Source: Alsobacter sp045348435
GTDB taxonomy: Bacteria > Pseudomonadota > Alphaproteobacteria > Rhizobiales > Beijerinckiaceae
Assembly (NCBI RefSeq): GCF_045348435.1
Contig: NZ_CP157484.1
Span: 806,001 to 870,000 of the forward strand
Length of the DNA: 64,000 nt
Reading direction: 5' to 3'
Part shown: positions 23,748 through 30,953 of the stretch, in pieces
How the letters are laid out: every line of letters starts with the position of its first letter
Position numbering within the stretch: the stretch's first letter is position 1
Made by a program: the position numbers and the translations under genes
Notes under the pieces: model-generated
The model's input: only the letters and a program-made list of their open reading frames with translations
Database searches by the model: none
Told to the model about the DNA's origin: nothing

Positions 23748-24944
23748 GAAGCCCTTGAGGATGGCGATCTGGCGCGGCAGGCACACCCGCTTCAGGTCGT
23801 AGCCCTCCACGATCGTGCGGCGCGCCTCTTGCCGCAGCCCGGCGTAGCGCTCGGGCTCCGCCAGCGCCGAGACCACCGTCTCCACCAGCGCGTCGCGATC
23901 GAAGAACGGGACCAGGAGCCCGTTCTGGCCGTGCCGGATCACCTCGCTCACCGGGCTCGTGTCCGATCCGACGACGAGGCAGCCTGACGCCATCGCCTCC
24001 AGCGCCGACCAGGAGAGCACGAACGGATAGGTCAGGTAGACATGCGCCCGGGAGTGGTTCAGCAGGCCCAGATAGGCCCCGTAGGGCAACTGGCCCGCGA
24101 AGTGGACCCGGGAAAGATCGAGCTCGCCCTTCACCTCGTCGAGGAAGATCTGTTTCCACGTCCCCTCGCGCGGCCGCGCCCCGTAGGACACGCCGTCGCC
24201 GCCGACGATGACCACGCGCGCCTTGGGGCGCGCGCGCAGGATGCGGGGCAGGGCGCGCATGAACACGTGGTAGCCCCGATAGGGCTCCAGGTTTCGCGCC
24301 ACATAGGTCAGGATTTCCTCGCCCGGTTCGATCGCGCGCCAGGGCGCGGCGGCGCGCGGCCGGATGGCGTCGGTGTCGATGCCATCATGCACGGCCTGGA
24401 TCAGCGGCTGGAAAATCTCCGGATACCGGCTCTTCTGCCACGCGGTGGGCGACACGGCGGCCTGCGCGTCCGCCAGCGCGATCAGCGAGGCCGCGTTCCA
24501 GGCCGCCAGCCGGCCCCAATCCGTCGCCTTCGGGTTGGAGAACTCCGGATCGAACCCGACGTCGGAGTCGGCCCCGCCATAGAAGAATTCGCAGTAGGGG
24601 ATGATCCGGGCGCGGGGGAAGAGGCTGCGGAGCGGGACGTTCTCGCCCCAGCCCGGATGGACCAGCGCCACCTGCGGATCGAAGCCCAGGCTCTTCAGCT
24701 TGAGGCTCGCGTCGATGACGGCCTCCGCCCGGCGCATCTCCGTGTCGAAGCGCCGCGCGAAAGGATGCACGGCCGCCGGATCCTGCCCCGGCGCGACGGC
24801 GTAGCGCGCCATCGACACCTCCGGCATGCCCTGCGCCGTCTTGGTCCCGATGGCGAAGAGGCGGCAGCCCCCGGCCTCGTGCAGGCTGCGGGCGATGTGC
24901 CGGTACTGGCCGGGGAAGTTGTTGTGTACGAAAAGAACGTCCAT
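23742..24944 (-). CDS. GT4-family glycosyltransferase
   Basis: 400 residues with the GT-B fold. The N-terminal domain begins MDVLFVHNNFPGQYRHIA; the C-terminal domain carries the retaining GT4 features: YVARNLEPYRGYHVFMRALP, VVIVGGDGVSYG, and the E-x7-E-like WSALEAMASGCLVVGS followed by PVSEVI. The family transfers a sugar from a nucleotide donor to a glycan or lipid. The start with HNNFPGQY is common in GT4 proteins of polysaccharide clusters. It is cytoplasmic, with no membrane segment. ATG 24944 begins the fold directly. It stands alone; upstream is a 243-base gap towards fliG in which I see no clear motif. Confidence 0.88.
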   Translation of the reverse strand: MDVLFVHNNFPGQYRHIARSLHEAGGCRLFAIGTKTAQGMPEVSMARYAVAPGQDPAAVHPFARRFDTEMRRAEAVIDASLKLKSLGFDPQVALVHPGWGENVPLRSLFPRARIIPYCEFFYGGADSDVGFDPEFSNPKATDWGRLAAWNAASLIALADAQAAVSPTAWQKSRYPEIFQPLIQAVHDGIDTDAIRPRAAAPWRAIEPGEEILTYVARNLEPYRGYHVFMRALPRILRARPKARVVIVGGDGVSYGARPREGTWKQIFLDEVKGELDLSRVHFAGQLPYGAYLGLLNHSRAHVYLTYPFVLSWSALEAMASGCLVVGSDTSPVSEVIRHGQNGLLVPFFDRDALVETVVSALAEPERYAGLRQEARRTIVEGYDLKRVCLPRQIAILKGFS

Positions 24945-25187
24945 GCGTTCCGCCCCGACTCTGCGCCTATCTTGACGCGCGTCACGTGCGGCCGCAACAT
25001 CGGATCGATCGAGACATGATGGAAGTCGCCTTTCCGCCTGCCGGCGCCTTGGTCCGTCCCCAGCCGCGTGGCCCGCGCCGCGCGGGACGCATTGACGCGG
25101 CCAGGCGGGCGCGGCATCCGGGTTGAGGTTCGACTGGCCGGCTGATTCGCGCGCGGGCCCGCGCAGCCGGCCTCGACGGGGGCGCCG

Positions 25188-26210
25188 ATGGCTCAGGCCG
25201 AATCGAAGACGCTGCAACAACTGACGGGGCTGGAGCGCGCCGCGATCCTCCTGCTCGTGCTGGGCGACGACCACGGCAGCGCGCTGTGGGAATCGCTCGA
25301 CGACGACGAGCTGCGCAAGGTGTCGCTGGCCATGTCGACGCTCGGCACCGTTCCGGCCCAGGTGGTCGAGCAGGTGCTGGCCGAGCTAGCCGGCCAGGCC
25401 AATCGGCTCACGGTCGTGGGCGACTATGAGCGCACGCACGACCTGCTGCTGAAGCTGCTGCCGAAGGATCGCGTCGGCCCGATCATGGACGAGATCCGCG
25501 GCCCCGCCGGCCGCACGATCTGGCAGCGGCTGTCCAACGTGCAGGATCACCTGCTCGCCAACTACCTGAAGACCGAGCACCCCCAGACGGTCTCGCTGAT
25601 CCTGTCGCGCATCAAGCCGGAGCATTCGGCCAAGGTGCTGGCGATGCTGCCGGAGGATTTCGCCACGGACGTGATGCTGCGCATCCTGCAACTCGACACC
25701 GTGTCGAAGGATACGCTCGACCAGGTCGAGGACAGCCTGCGCACCAACTTCATCGCCAACCTGTCGCAGACGAGCCGCCGCGACGCGCACGACCTGCTGG
25801 CCGAGATCTTCAACTCCTTCGACCGGTCGAACGAGGCGAAGTTCATGGAGGCGCTGGAGCGCAACGCCTACAAGGCGGCCGAGAAGATCCGCGCCCTGAT
25901 GTTCACCTTCGAGGACATCACCAAGCTCGACCCGAACTCCGCCCAGGTCCTGGTGCGCGGCATCGACAAGGCCGACCTCGCCAAGGCGCTCAAGGGCGCC
26001 AGCGAGTCCACCAAGAGCTTTTTCACGACCAAGATGACGGCCCGCGCCGCCGCGATGTTCAACGACGAAATGGCCGGTCTCGGGCCGATCCGCCTCAAGG
26101 AGGTCGACGAGGCCCAGCAGAAGATCATCTCCACCGCCAAGCTGATGGCCGAGAAGGGCGAGATCATCATCGCCAAGTCGGGCAACGAGGAGGACGTAGT
26201 CCTGGAGTGA
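25188..26210 (+). CDS. fliG: FliG, flagellar motor switch protein
   Basis: 340 residues, full length. The N-terminal domain (LTGLERAAILLLVLG) binds the MS ring. The middle domain carries the EHPQT motif (EHPQTVSLILSRIKPEHSAKVL), and the C-terminal domain carries the charged torque helix region (LVRGIDKADLAKALKGA) and a late MAGLGPIRLKEVDEAQ. It transmits rotor-stator force and switches direction with FliM/FliN. No other flagellar structural gene is visible nearby, which is unusual for fliG. It reads toward a receiver/HPt/receiver unit, suggesting a link to motility control. Confidence 0.93.
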   Translation: MAQAESKTLQQLTGLERAAILLLVLGDDHGSALWESLDDDELRKVSLAMSTLGTVPAQVVEQVLAELAGQANRLTVVGDYERTHDLLLKLLPKDRVGPIMDEIRGPAGRTIWQRLSNVQDHLLANYLKTEHPQTVSLILSRIKPEHSAKVLAMLPEDFATDVMLRILQLDTVSKDTLDQVEDSLRTNFIANLSQTSRRDAHDLLAEIFNSFDRSNEAKFMEALERNAYKAAEKIRALMFTFEDITKLDPNSAQVLVRGIDKADLAKALKGASESTKSFFTTKMTARAAAMFNDEMAGLGPIRLKEVDEAQQKIISTAKLMAEKGEIIIAKSGNEEDVVLE

Positions 26211-26318
26211 CGGCCCGGAGCCGGCCCGTACGGACAGGCTTTACAACTGATAAGTGCAGGAAAAAATTAACGCAGCCGGAGGTAGTATACGGGTTCTGGA
26301 AACCCGACCCCGGTCCCC

Positions 26319-26861
26319 ATGTTCCGTGTCGAATATCAACGTCTTCGCTTTCTCGTCGTTGACGACAACACCTATATGCGCCGGATCCTGAAGACGCTTC
26401 TGCACGGCTTCGGAGCGCGCGAGGTGTTCGAGGCCGAGGACGGCGCCTCCGCGCTCGACGCGTTCGCCTCCCATTACCCCGACATCGTGTTCACCGACTG
26501 GGAGATGCCGCTCATCAACGGCATCGACATGACCAAGCTGATGCGGTGCTCCGACAACAGCGTGAACCCGTTCGTACCGATCATCATGGTGTCGGTCCAT
26601 TCGGAGCGCCACCGCGTGCTGGAGGCGCGCGACGCCGGCGTCACTGAATTTCTCGTCAAGCCGCTTTCCGCCACCGCGCTGCACCAGCGCATCCTGGGCG
26701 TCGTCGCCAACCCCCGCGCCTTCATCAAGACCTCGAGCTTCTTCGGGCCCGACCGCCGCCGCACCAAGGCCGGTGAATTCACCGGCCCCGAACGCCGCAA
26801 GGGCGAAGAGGGCGAGGTCTTCCCGCCGAAGCCGGTCCTTGTGAGCCATTCCCATGGTTGA
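26319..26861 (+). CDS. Single-domain response regulator with a GPDRRR/GPERR tail
   Basis: 180 residues. Residues about 9-130 are a CheY-like receiver: VVDDN acidic pair, phospho-acceptor Asp in FTDWEMP, Ser in MVSVHSE and Lys in LVKPLS. The tail (about 140-180) contains FFGPDRRRT and FTGPERR, a short repeated motif seen in alphaproteobacterial receivers of chemotaxis clusters, with no DNA-binding domain. GGAGG lies in the leader, which also forms a hairpin (CGGGTT/AACCCG, 26290-26306) 12 bases before the start. It overlaps the next gene by eight bases. Confidence 0.88.
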   Translation: MFRVEYQRLRFLVVDDNTYMRRILKTLLHGFGAREVFEAEDGASALDAFASHYPDIVFTDWEMPLINGIDMTKLMRCSDNSVNPFVPIIMVSVHSERHRVLEARDAGVTEFLVKPLSATALHQRILGVVANPRAFIKTSSFFGPDRRRTKAGEFTGPERRKGEEGEVFPPKPVLVSHSHG

Positions 26862-27432
26862 GATCTCGCCTCTCGCGACTGCCCCGCACCTCGACGGCAA
26901 GGAAGAGCACGCCGACCATGCGGTGCTGCATCCCAAGCCGAGGCTGAGGGAGAAGGCGCTGGTCAAGGCCATCGCCGCCCCGCAGATCGACGCCGACATG
27001 ATCGCGCGCGCCGAGCGCGCCGTGGAGGCGTTGGCCCCCAGCTACTCCGAGTGGATGAAGACGACGCTGTCGGCCGTGCAGGGCGCCCTCGAGGCGTTCG
27101 AAGCCAGCGACCAGGGATCGGACGCCATCAAGGCCATGGCGCTCGCCGCCCAGGACCTGCGCGGCCAGTCCAAGCAGTTCGGCTATACGGTCGCGGCCCG
27201 GATGGCGACCAGCCTTTGCGAGCTCCTCGCCGGCGACGAGCTGGACGTTCCGCTCATCGTGATCCGCCGCCATGTCGAGGCCATCGCCTCCGTGGTGCGG
27301 GCCGGCGTCAAGGACCAGGACAACGCGACCGCGATGGAGTTGGTCCGCCACCTGGCCTTGCTCTGCAAGGAGGCGAAGGGCCGCCGCGACGTCATGAGCG
27401 CTCACGCCAGCGGGGTTTCGGATGAGCTTTGA
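26854..27432 (+). CDS. HPt-like protein lacking the phospho-acceptor histidine
   Basis: 192 residues, mostly helical. Residues about 45-180 align with alphaproteobacterial HPt proteins whose active site reads HDxKGxxxxFGY. Here the site is AAQDLRGQSKQFGY, with Gln at position 100 where the histidine should be. The flanks (MATSLCELL, then HVEAIASVV) are conserved in kind. It cannot carry phosphate at the normal site, so it may act as a docking or inhibitory protein for receivers. It overlaps the upstream receiver gene by eight bases and the downstream one by eleven, so the three are one translation unit. The family match is from pattern memory and should be tested. Confidence 0.65.
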   Translation: MVEISPLATAPHLDGKEEHADHAVLHPKPRLREKALVKAIAAPQIDADMIARAERAVEALAPSYSEWMKTTLSAVQGALEAFEASDQGSDAIKAMALAAQDLRGQSKQFGYTVAARMATSLCELLAGDELDVPLIVIRRHVEAIASVVRAGVKDQDNATAMELVRHLALLCKEAKGRRDVMSAHASGVSDEL

Positions 27433-27811
27433 TCGCACCCAGCCCGTGCTGGTCGTGGATGACACCTACGCGATCATCCGCATCGTCCGCACGCTCCTCA
27501 GCGCCCACGGGGTGCACGACGTCGAAGGCGCGGCCAGCGGCCCGGAGGCCATCCGCAAGCTGAGCCAGCGGGCTTTCGGGCTCGTCATCTCCGACTACGG
27601 CATGACCCCGATGAGCGGGGCCGACCTGAAGCTCATCATGGACGGCCGGCCCGAATGGTGCGGCATCCCCTTCCTGCTGATGACCACGCAGGGCCTGGCC
27701 CAGAAAGCCAAGCTCGACAGGCCCAACGCTCCGCCCTCGATCATCAAGCCCTTCACGGCCGAGGCGCTGCTGAGCGCCATGAGCCGGGCCGCCGAGGCCG
27801 TCGCCGCCTGA
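27422..27811 (+). CDS. CheY-like response regulator
   Basis: 129 residues, a lone receiver domain: VLVVDDT, phospho-acceptor Asp in VISDYGMTPMSG, Thr pair in LLMTTQG and Lys in IIKPF. No output domain, so it acts by protein contact, for example with the flagellar switch or the preceding HPt-like protein. It overlaps that gene by eleven bases and ends 20 bases before a strong terminator. Confidence 0.88.
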   Translation: MSFDRTQPVLVVDDTYAIIRIVRTLLSAHGVHDVEGAASGPEAIRKLSQRAFGLVISDYGMTPMSGADLKLIMDGRPEWCGIPFLLMTTQGLAQKAKLDRPNAPPSIIKPFTAEALLSAMSRAAEAVAA

Positions 27812-27830
27812 TACGCCCAAGACGCCACGG

Positions 27831-27863
27831 AAAAGCCCGCCGGGACGACCGGCGGGCTTTTTT
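27831..27863. terminator. Intrinsic bidirectional terminator
   Basis: AAAAGCCCGCCGG and CCGGCGGGCTTTTTT form a 13-pair hairpin around GACGA, with T-runs on both strands. It ends the plus-strand receiver unit and the minus-strand chemotaxis operon that converge here. Confidence 0.95.
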
Positions 27864-27888
27864 CGTCACGGCCTCTCGGCGGCCCGCG

Positions 27889-28275
27889 TCACGCCACCTT
27901 GAGCACAGACCTGACGCGCGACTGGAGCGCGTTGGGCTCCACCGGCTTCAGGATGAAGGCGTCGACGTTCAGGTTCTTGGCCTGCCGCACCGTGTCGGAG
28001 GACGTCTCGCTCGTCGCCATGATCACCGGCGTGCCGCGCAGGACGGGGTGGGACCGGATCGCCTTCAGCAGGCCGAGGCCCGAAATGCCGTCCATGTGCA
28101 GGTCGGTGATGATCAGGTCGTAGCGGGTGGTGCTCAGCTTCTTGATCGCCTCCTCGCCGCTTTCCGCTCCGTCGACCGTCTCCATGCCCATCTGGATCAG
28201 GGCGAAGCGGACGAGACCGCGCATGCTCTTCTGGTCGTCGACGACCAGAACCTTCTTGGATTTCAGGTCGGCCAT
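27889..28275 (-). CDS. cheY: CheY-type chemotaxis response regulator
   Basis: 128 residues with all receiver residues: VVDDQ, Asp in IITDLHMDG, Ser/Thr in MATSETS and Lys in ILKPVEP. It is the last gene of the minus-strand che operon, one base after the cheB stop. It may bind the flagellar switch or act as a phosphate sink, as is common where an operon encodes two CheY proteins. Confidence 0.9.
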   Translation of the reverse strand: MADLKSKKVLVVDDQKSMRGLVRFALIQMGMETVDGAESGEEAIKKLSTTRYDLIITDLHMDGISGLGLLKAIRSHPVLRGTPVIMATSETSSDTVRQAKNLNVDAFILKPVEPNALQSRVRSVLKVA

Positions 28276-28276
28276 T

Positions 28277-29404
28277 TCAGGCTCCCATCAGGCGTGAAGA
28301 CCGGGGCCGGGGTGCGCCGGAAAGGATGTGGTCGGCGATGCGGTCGAGCGGCAGCACCTGGTCGACCGCGCCGAGCGCGACAGCCGATTTGGGCATGCCG
28401 TAGACCACGCAGGTGGCCTCGTCCTGGGCGATCGTGTGCGCCCCGGCCTTGCGCATGGCCAGCAGGCCGTCGGCGCCGTCCCGGCCCATCCCGGTCAGCA
28501 GCGCGGCGCTGGCGTTCGGGCCCGCCTCGTGGGCGGCGGAGCGGAACATCACGTCGATGGAGGGCTTGTGGCCCGACACCGGGTTCTCGTCGCTGAGGCG
28601 CGCCACATAGCCGCCCCCCTTGCGGACGATGTGCAGGTGCCGCCCGCCGGGCGCGACCCAGACCGTGCGCGGCGCGAGCCGCCCGCCGTCCTGCGCCTCG
28701 AAGGAGGGCAGCCCGGTCGTCTGGGCGAGCCGTGTGGCGAGCCGCGGCGTGAAGCTCGGCGGCATGTGCTGGACCACCACGATGGGGCAGTTCACGCCCC
28801 GCAGGCCCTCCACCACCTTGCACACCGCCGGCACGCCGCCGGTCGAGGCGCCGATGCAGATGATGCTCTCGCCGTCGAAGCTGGACGCCTGGGAGGCGCT
28901 CAGCGCCGCTGTCGGACGCGGGCTCGCGGCGGGGATGACCAGCGTCGGGCCCGTCGGCGCGCCGAGGCCGGCGTGGCGGGGCCGCAGCTTGCTGCCGGCG
29001 GCGCGCAGCAGCCCGTCGGCGGTGTCGCGCAGGAAGCGGTCGATCTCGTTCGGCTTGCCGTCCGGCTTCTGGATGCAGTCGATCGCGCCGTTCTCCAGCG
29101 CGGTCAGCGTCAGGTCGGCGGCCGAATCCGTGTGGCCCGAGACCACCAGCACGGGCAGGGGCCGCGAGGCCATCAGCTTCTTAAGGAAGTCGATGCCGTT
29201 CATGCCGGGCAGCTCGATGTCGAGCGACACCACGTCGACCTCGATGCTGGGCTGGCGCAGCACGTCCCAAGCTTCCTCGGCGCTCTCCGCGGAGCCGGCC
29301 AGGACGAGACCCTCGGTCTCGTCCACGATGGCCCCGATCAGGCGCCGGATGGTGCGGGAATCGTCGATGACGAACACGCGGTAGGGACGGGTGCTGCGGA
29401 TCAT
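28277..29404 (-). CDS. cheB: CheB, chemoreceptor methylesterase/glutamine deamidase
   Basis: 375 residues. An N-terminal receiver (VIDDSRTIRRL, Asp in VSLDIELPGMNG, Lys in IQKPDG) is joined by a Ser/Pro-rich linker to the methylesterase domain. The catalytic triad is visible as Ser in CIGASTGGV, His in VVQHMPPSF and Asp in GMGRDGADG. It removes methyl groups from receptor glutamates when phosphorylated by CheA. The ATG shares one base with the cheD stop (TGATG). Confidence 0.94.
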   Translation of the reverse strand: MIRSTRPYRVFVIDDSRTIRRLIGAIVDETEGLVLAGSAESAEEAWDVLRQPSIEVDVVSLDIELPGMNGIDFLKKLMASRPLPVLVVSGHTDSAADLTLTALENGAIDCIQKPDGKPNEIDRFLRDTADGLLRAAGSKLRPRHAGLGAPTGPTLVIPAASPRPTAALSASQASSFDGESIICIGASTGGVPAVCKVVEGLRGVNCPIVVVQHMPPSFTPRLATRLAQTTGLPSFEAQDGGRLAPRTVWVAPGGRHLHIVRKGGGYVARLSDENPVSGHKPSIDVMFRSAAHEAGPNASAALLTGMGRDGADGLLAMRKAGAHTIAQDEATCVVYGMPKSAVALGAVDQVLPLDRIADHILSGAPRPRSSRLMGA

Positions 29405-30018
29405 CAGAAAAACTCCACGTCGCCTGCGGGCTGCCGGACAAAGGTGCGCCTGTAATTCTCTTCCTGCTGGGTGACGCTGACCGCGCTCGTCTTGTCGAGC
29501 TCCTGCACCCAGGCCCGGCCGGTGGCCGGCTGGTAGCGGATGCGCCGCGGGACGGTGCCGCCCACCGAGCGGGCCACGATCGGGATGCCTTCCGTCTTCA
29601 GGAAGCGCTCGACGAAGGCGATGTTCTGCTCGCCGATCTTGAGCATGCTGCTGCCGCCCAGCACGCGCGCGCCGCCGAAGATCTTCACCTCGAGCCGGCC
29701 GCGCTGGCCGCCGCGCCGGTAGATGCTGTTCAGCAGCTGCTCCATGGCGTAGTCGCCGAAGCGCATCGCCTCGTCGCTGCCCTGGGCCAGGTCGTGCTGG
29801 TCGCTGGAGGGCAGCAGGAAGTGGTTGACCCCGCCGACGCCCGTGACGGTGTCGCGGACGCAGGCCGCCACGCACGATCCCAGCAGGGTGACGATGAGCT
29901 GGTTCTTGTCGTCCGTGACGTAGTGGTCGCCCGGCGCGACCGAGACGATGGTGGCGCCGCTGGCGTCCTGGAAAGAGCGGCGCGCGGTCGGTGGCGCATG
30001 GGCGCCTGTCGTGGCCAT
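29404..30018 (-). CDS. cheD: CheD, chemoreceptor glutamine deamidase
   Basis: 204 residues. The core LLGSCVAACVRD and GVNHFLLP supplies the Cys and His of the CheD catalytic triad, and KIFGGARVLG and IGEQNIAF are conserved family stretches. It deamidates receptor glutamines and often interacts with CheC or CheY-P phosphatases; no cheC is present here. The N-terminus is about 25 residues longer than the minimal domain. It is coupled to cheR upstream and cheB downstream by one-base overlaps. Confidence 0.92.
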   Translation of the reverse strand: MATTGAHAPPTARRSFQDASGATIVSVAPGDHYVTDDKNQLIVTLLGSCVAACVRDTVTGVGGVNHFLLPSSDQHDLAQGSDEAMRFGDYAMEQLLNSIYRRGGQRGRLEVKIFGGARVLGGSSMLKIGEQNIAFVERFLKTEGIPIVARSVGGTVPRRIRYQPATGRAWVQELDKTSAVSVTQQEENYRRTFVRQPAGDVEFF

Positions 30019-30863
30019 CAGCGCCTCCGGTAAATGGTTCGCCCGATCAGCTCGAAGGCCGGATGGGGAGGGGACAGGGATTCGGAGTGGCCGAGATAGA
30101 GCCAGCCGCCCGGCCGCAGCAGGTCGGCGCCGCGGTCCACGATGCTCTTCTTGGTCGGCCCGTCGAAATAGATCATCACGTTGCGGCAGAACATGATGTC
30201 GAACGGCCCGCGCATCGGCCATTCCTGGACGAGGTTGAGCTGCCTGAAGGTGAGATGGCGCCGCAGCGCCGCCCCCACCCGCACCATGTCGCTGGAGCCG
30301 GTCGGCTCGATCTGAAGCAGCGGCTTCAGGTCCGCCGGCGCGCGCTCCACCACCTCGCGGCTGTATTCCGCCCGCTCCGCGCGGTCGAGGACGTCGGTGT
30401 CGATGTCGGTGGCCAGGATGCGCAGGTCGAGGCTCTTGGGCGGCTGCGACGCATGCACCATGGCGGCGATGGAGTAGGGCTCTTCACCCGTGGATGAAGC
30501 AGACGACCAAATTCGCACGCGGGAGTTGTGTTTCAGCGCGCGCGAATAGGTCTCCGGCAGGGCGTCGCTCCGAAGATGGTCGAGATGGTGCCGCTCGCGG
30601 AAGAACGCCGTGTGGTTGGTGGTCAGCACGTTCAGCAGGCTGGGCAGTTCGCGCCCGCCGTCGGGGCTGCGCAGCAGCTCGCAATACTCCGCCACCGAGC
30701 GAAGCTGGAGGGCCCGCAGCCGGCGCATCAGCCGCCCGCGGATCATCGCCGACTTGTGGGCTCGGATGACGATCCCGGCCTGGTCGCGCGCAATGCCGGC
30801 GATCAGCTCGAAATCCCTGTCCGAAAGGGCGTAGTCGGAATCGTCTGTCGCAAGACCGTGCAC
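30018..30863 (-). CDS. cheR: CheR, chemoreceptor methyltransferase
   Basis: 281 residues. The N-terminal helical domain (about 15-75) is followed by the SAM-dependent methyltransferase: NHTAFFRERHH, the SAM loop WSSASSTGEEPYSIA, DIDTDVL, and FCRNVMIYFD near the end. It methylates receptor glutamates during adaptation. The 90 bases between cheA and cheR hold no gene; in many operons cheW sits in this position. Confidence 0.93.
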   Translation of the reverse strand: MHGLATDDSDYALSDRDFELIAGIARDQAGIVIRAHKSAMIRGRLMRRLRALQLRSVAEYCELLRSPDGGRELPSLLNVLTTNHTAFFRERHHLDHLRSDALPETYSRALKHNSRVRIWSSASSTGEEPYSIAAMVHASQPPKSLDLRILATDIDTDVLDRAERAEYSREVVERAPADLKPLLQIEPTGSSDMVRVGAALRRHLTFRQLNLVQEWPMRGPFDIMFCRNVMIYFDGPTKKSIVDRGADLLRPGGWLYLGHSESLSPPHPAFELIGRTIYRRR

Positions 30864-30953
30864 GGTCGAGACCTCGTGCGAGAAGGATGAGGGCGCGGGA
30901 GCGCCGGAGGGTCGAGGCGCCGCCTTCGGGCTGCGCCGGAAGAAGAGCGCGGC

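Noticed and set aside
30864..30953. Possible cheW or small gene between cheA and cheR
   Set aside because: Only 90 bases, with no frame long enough for cheW (about 150 codons).
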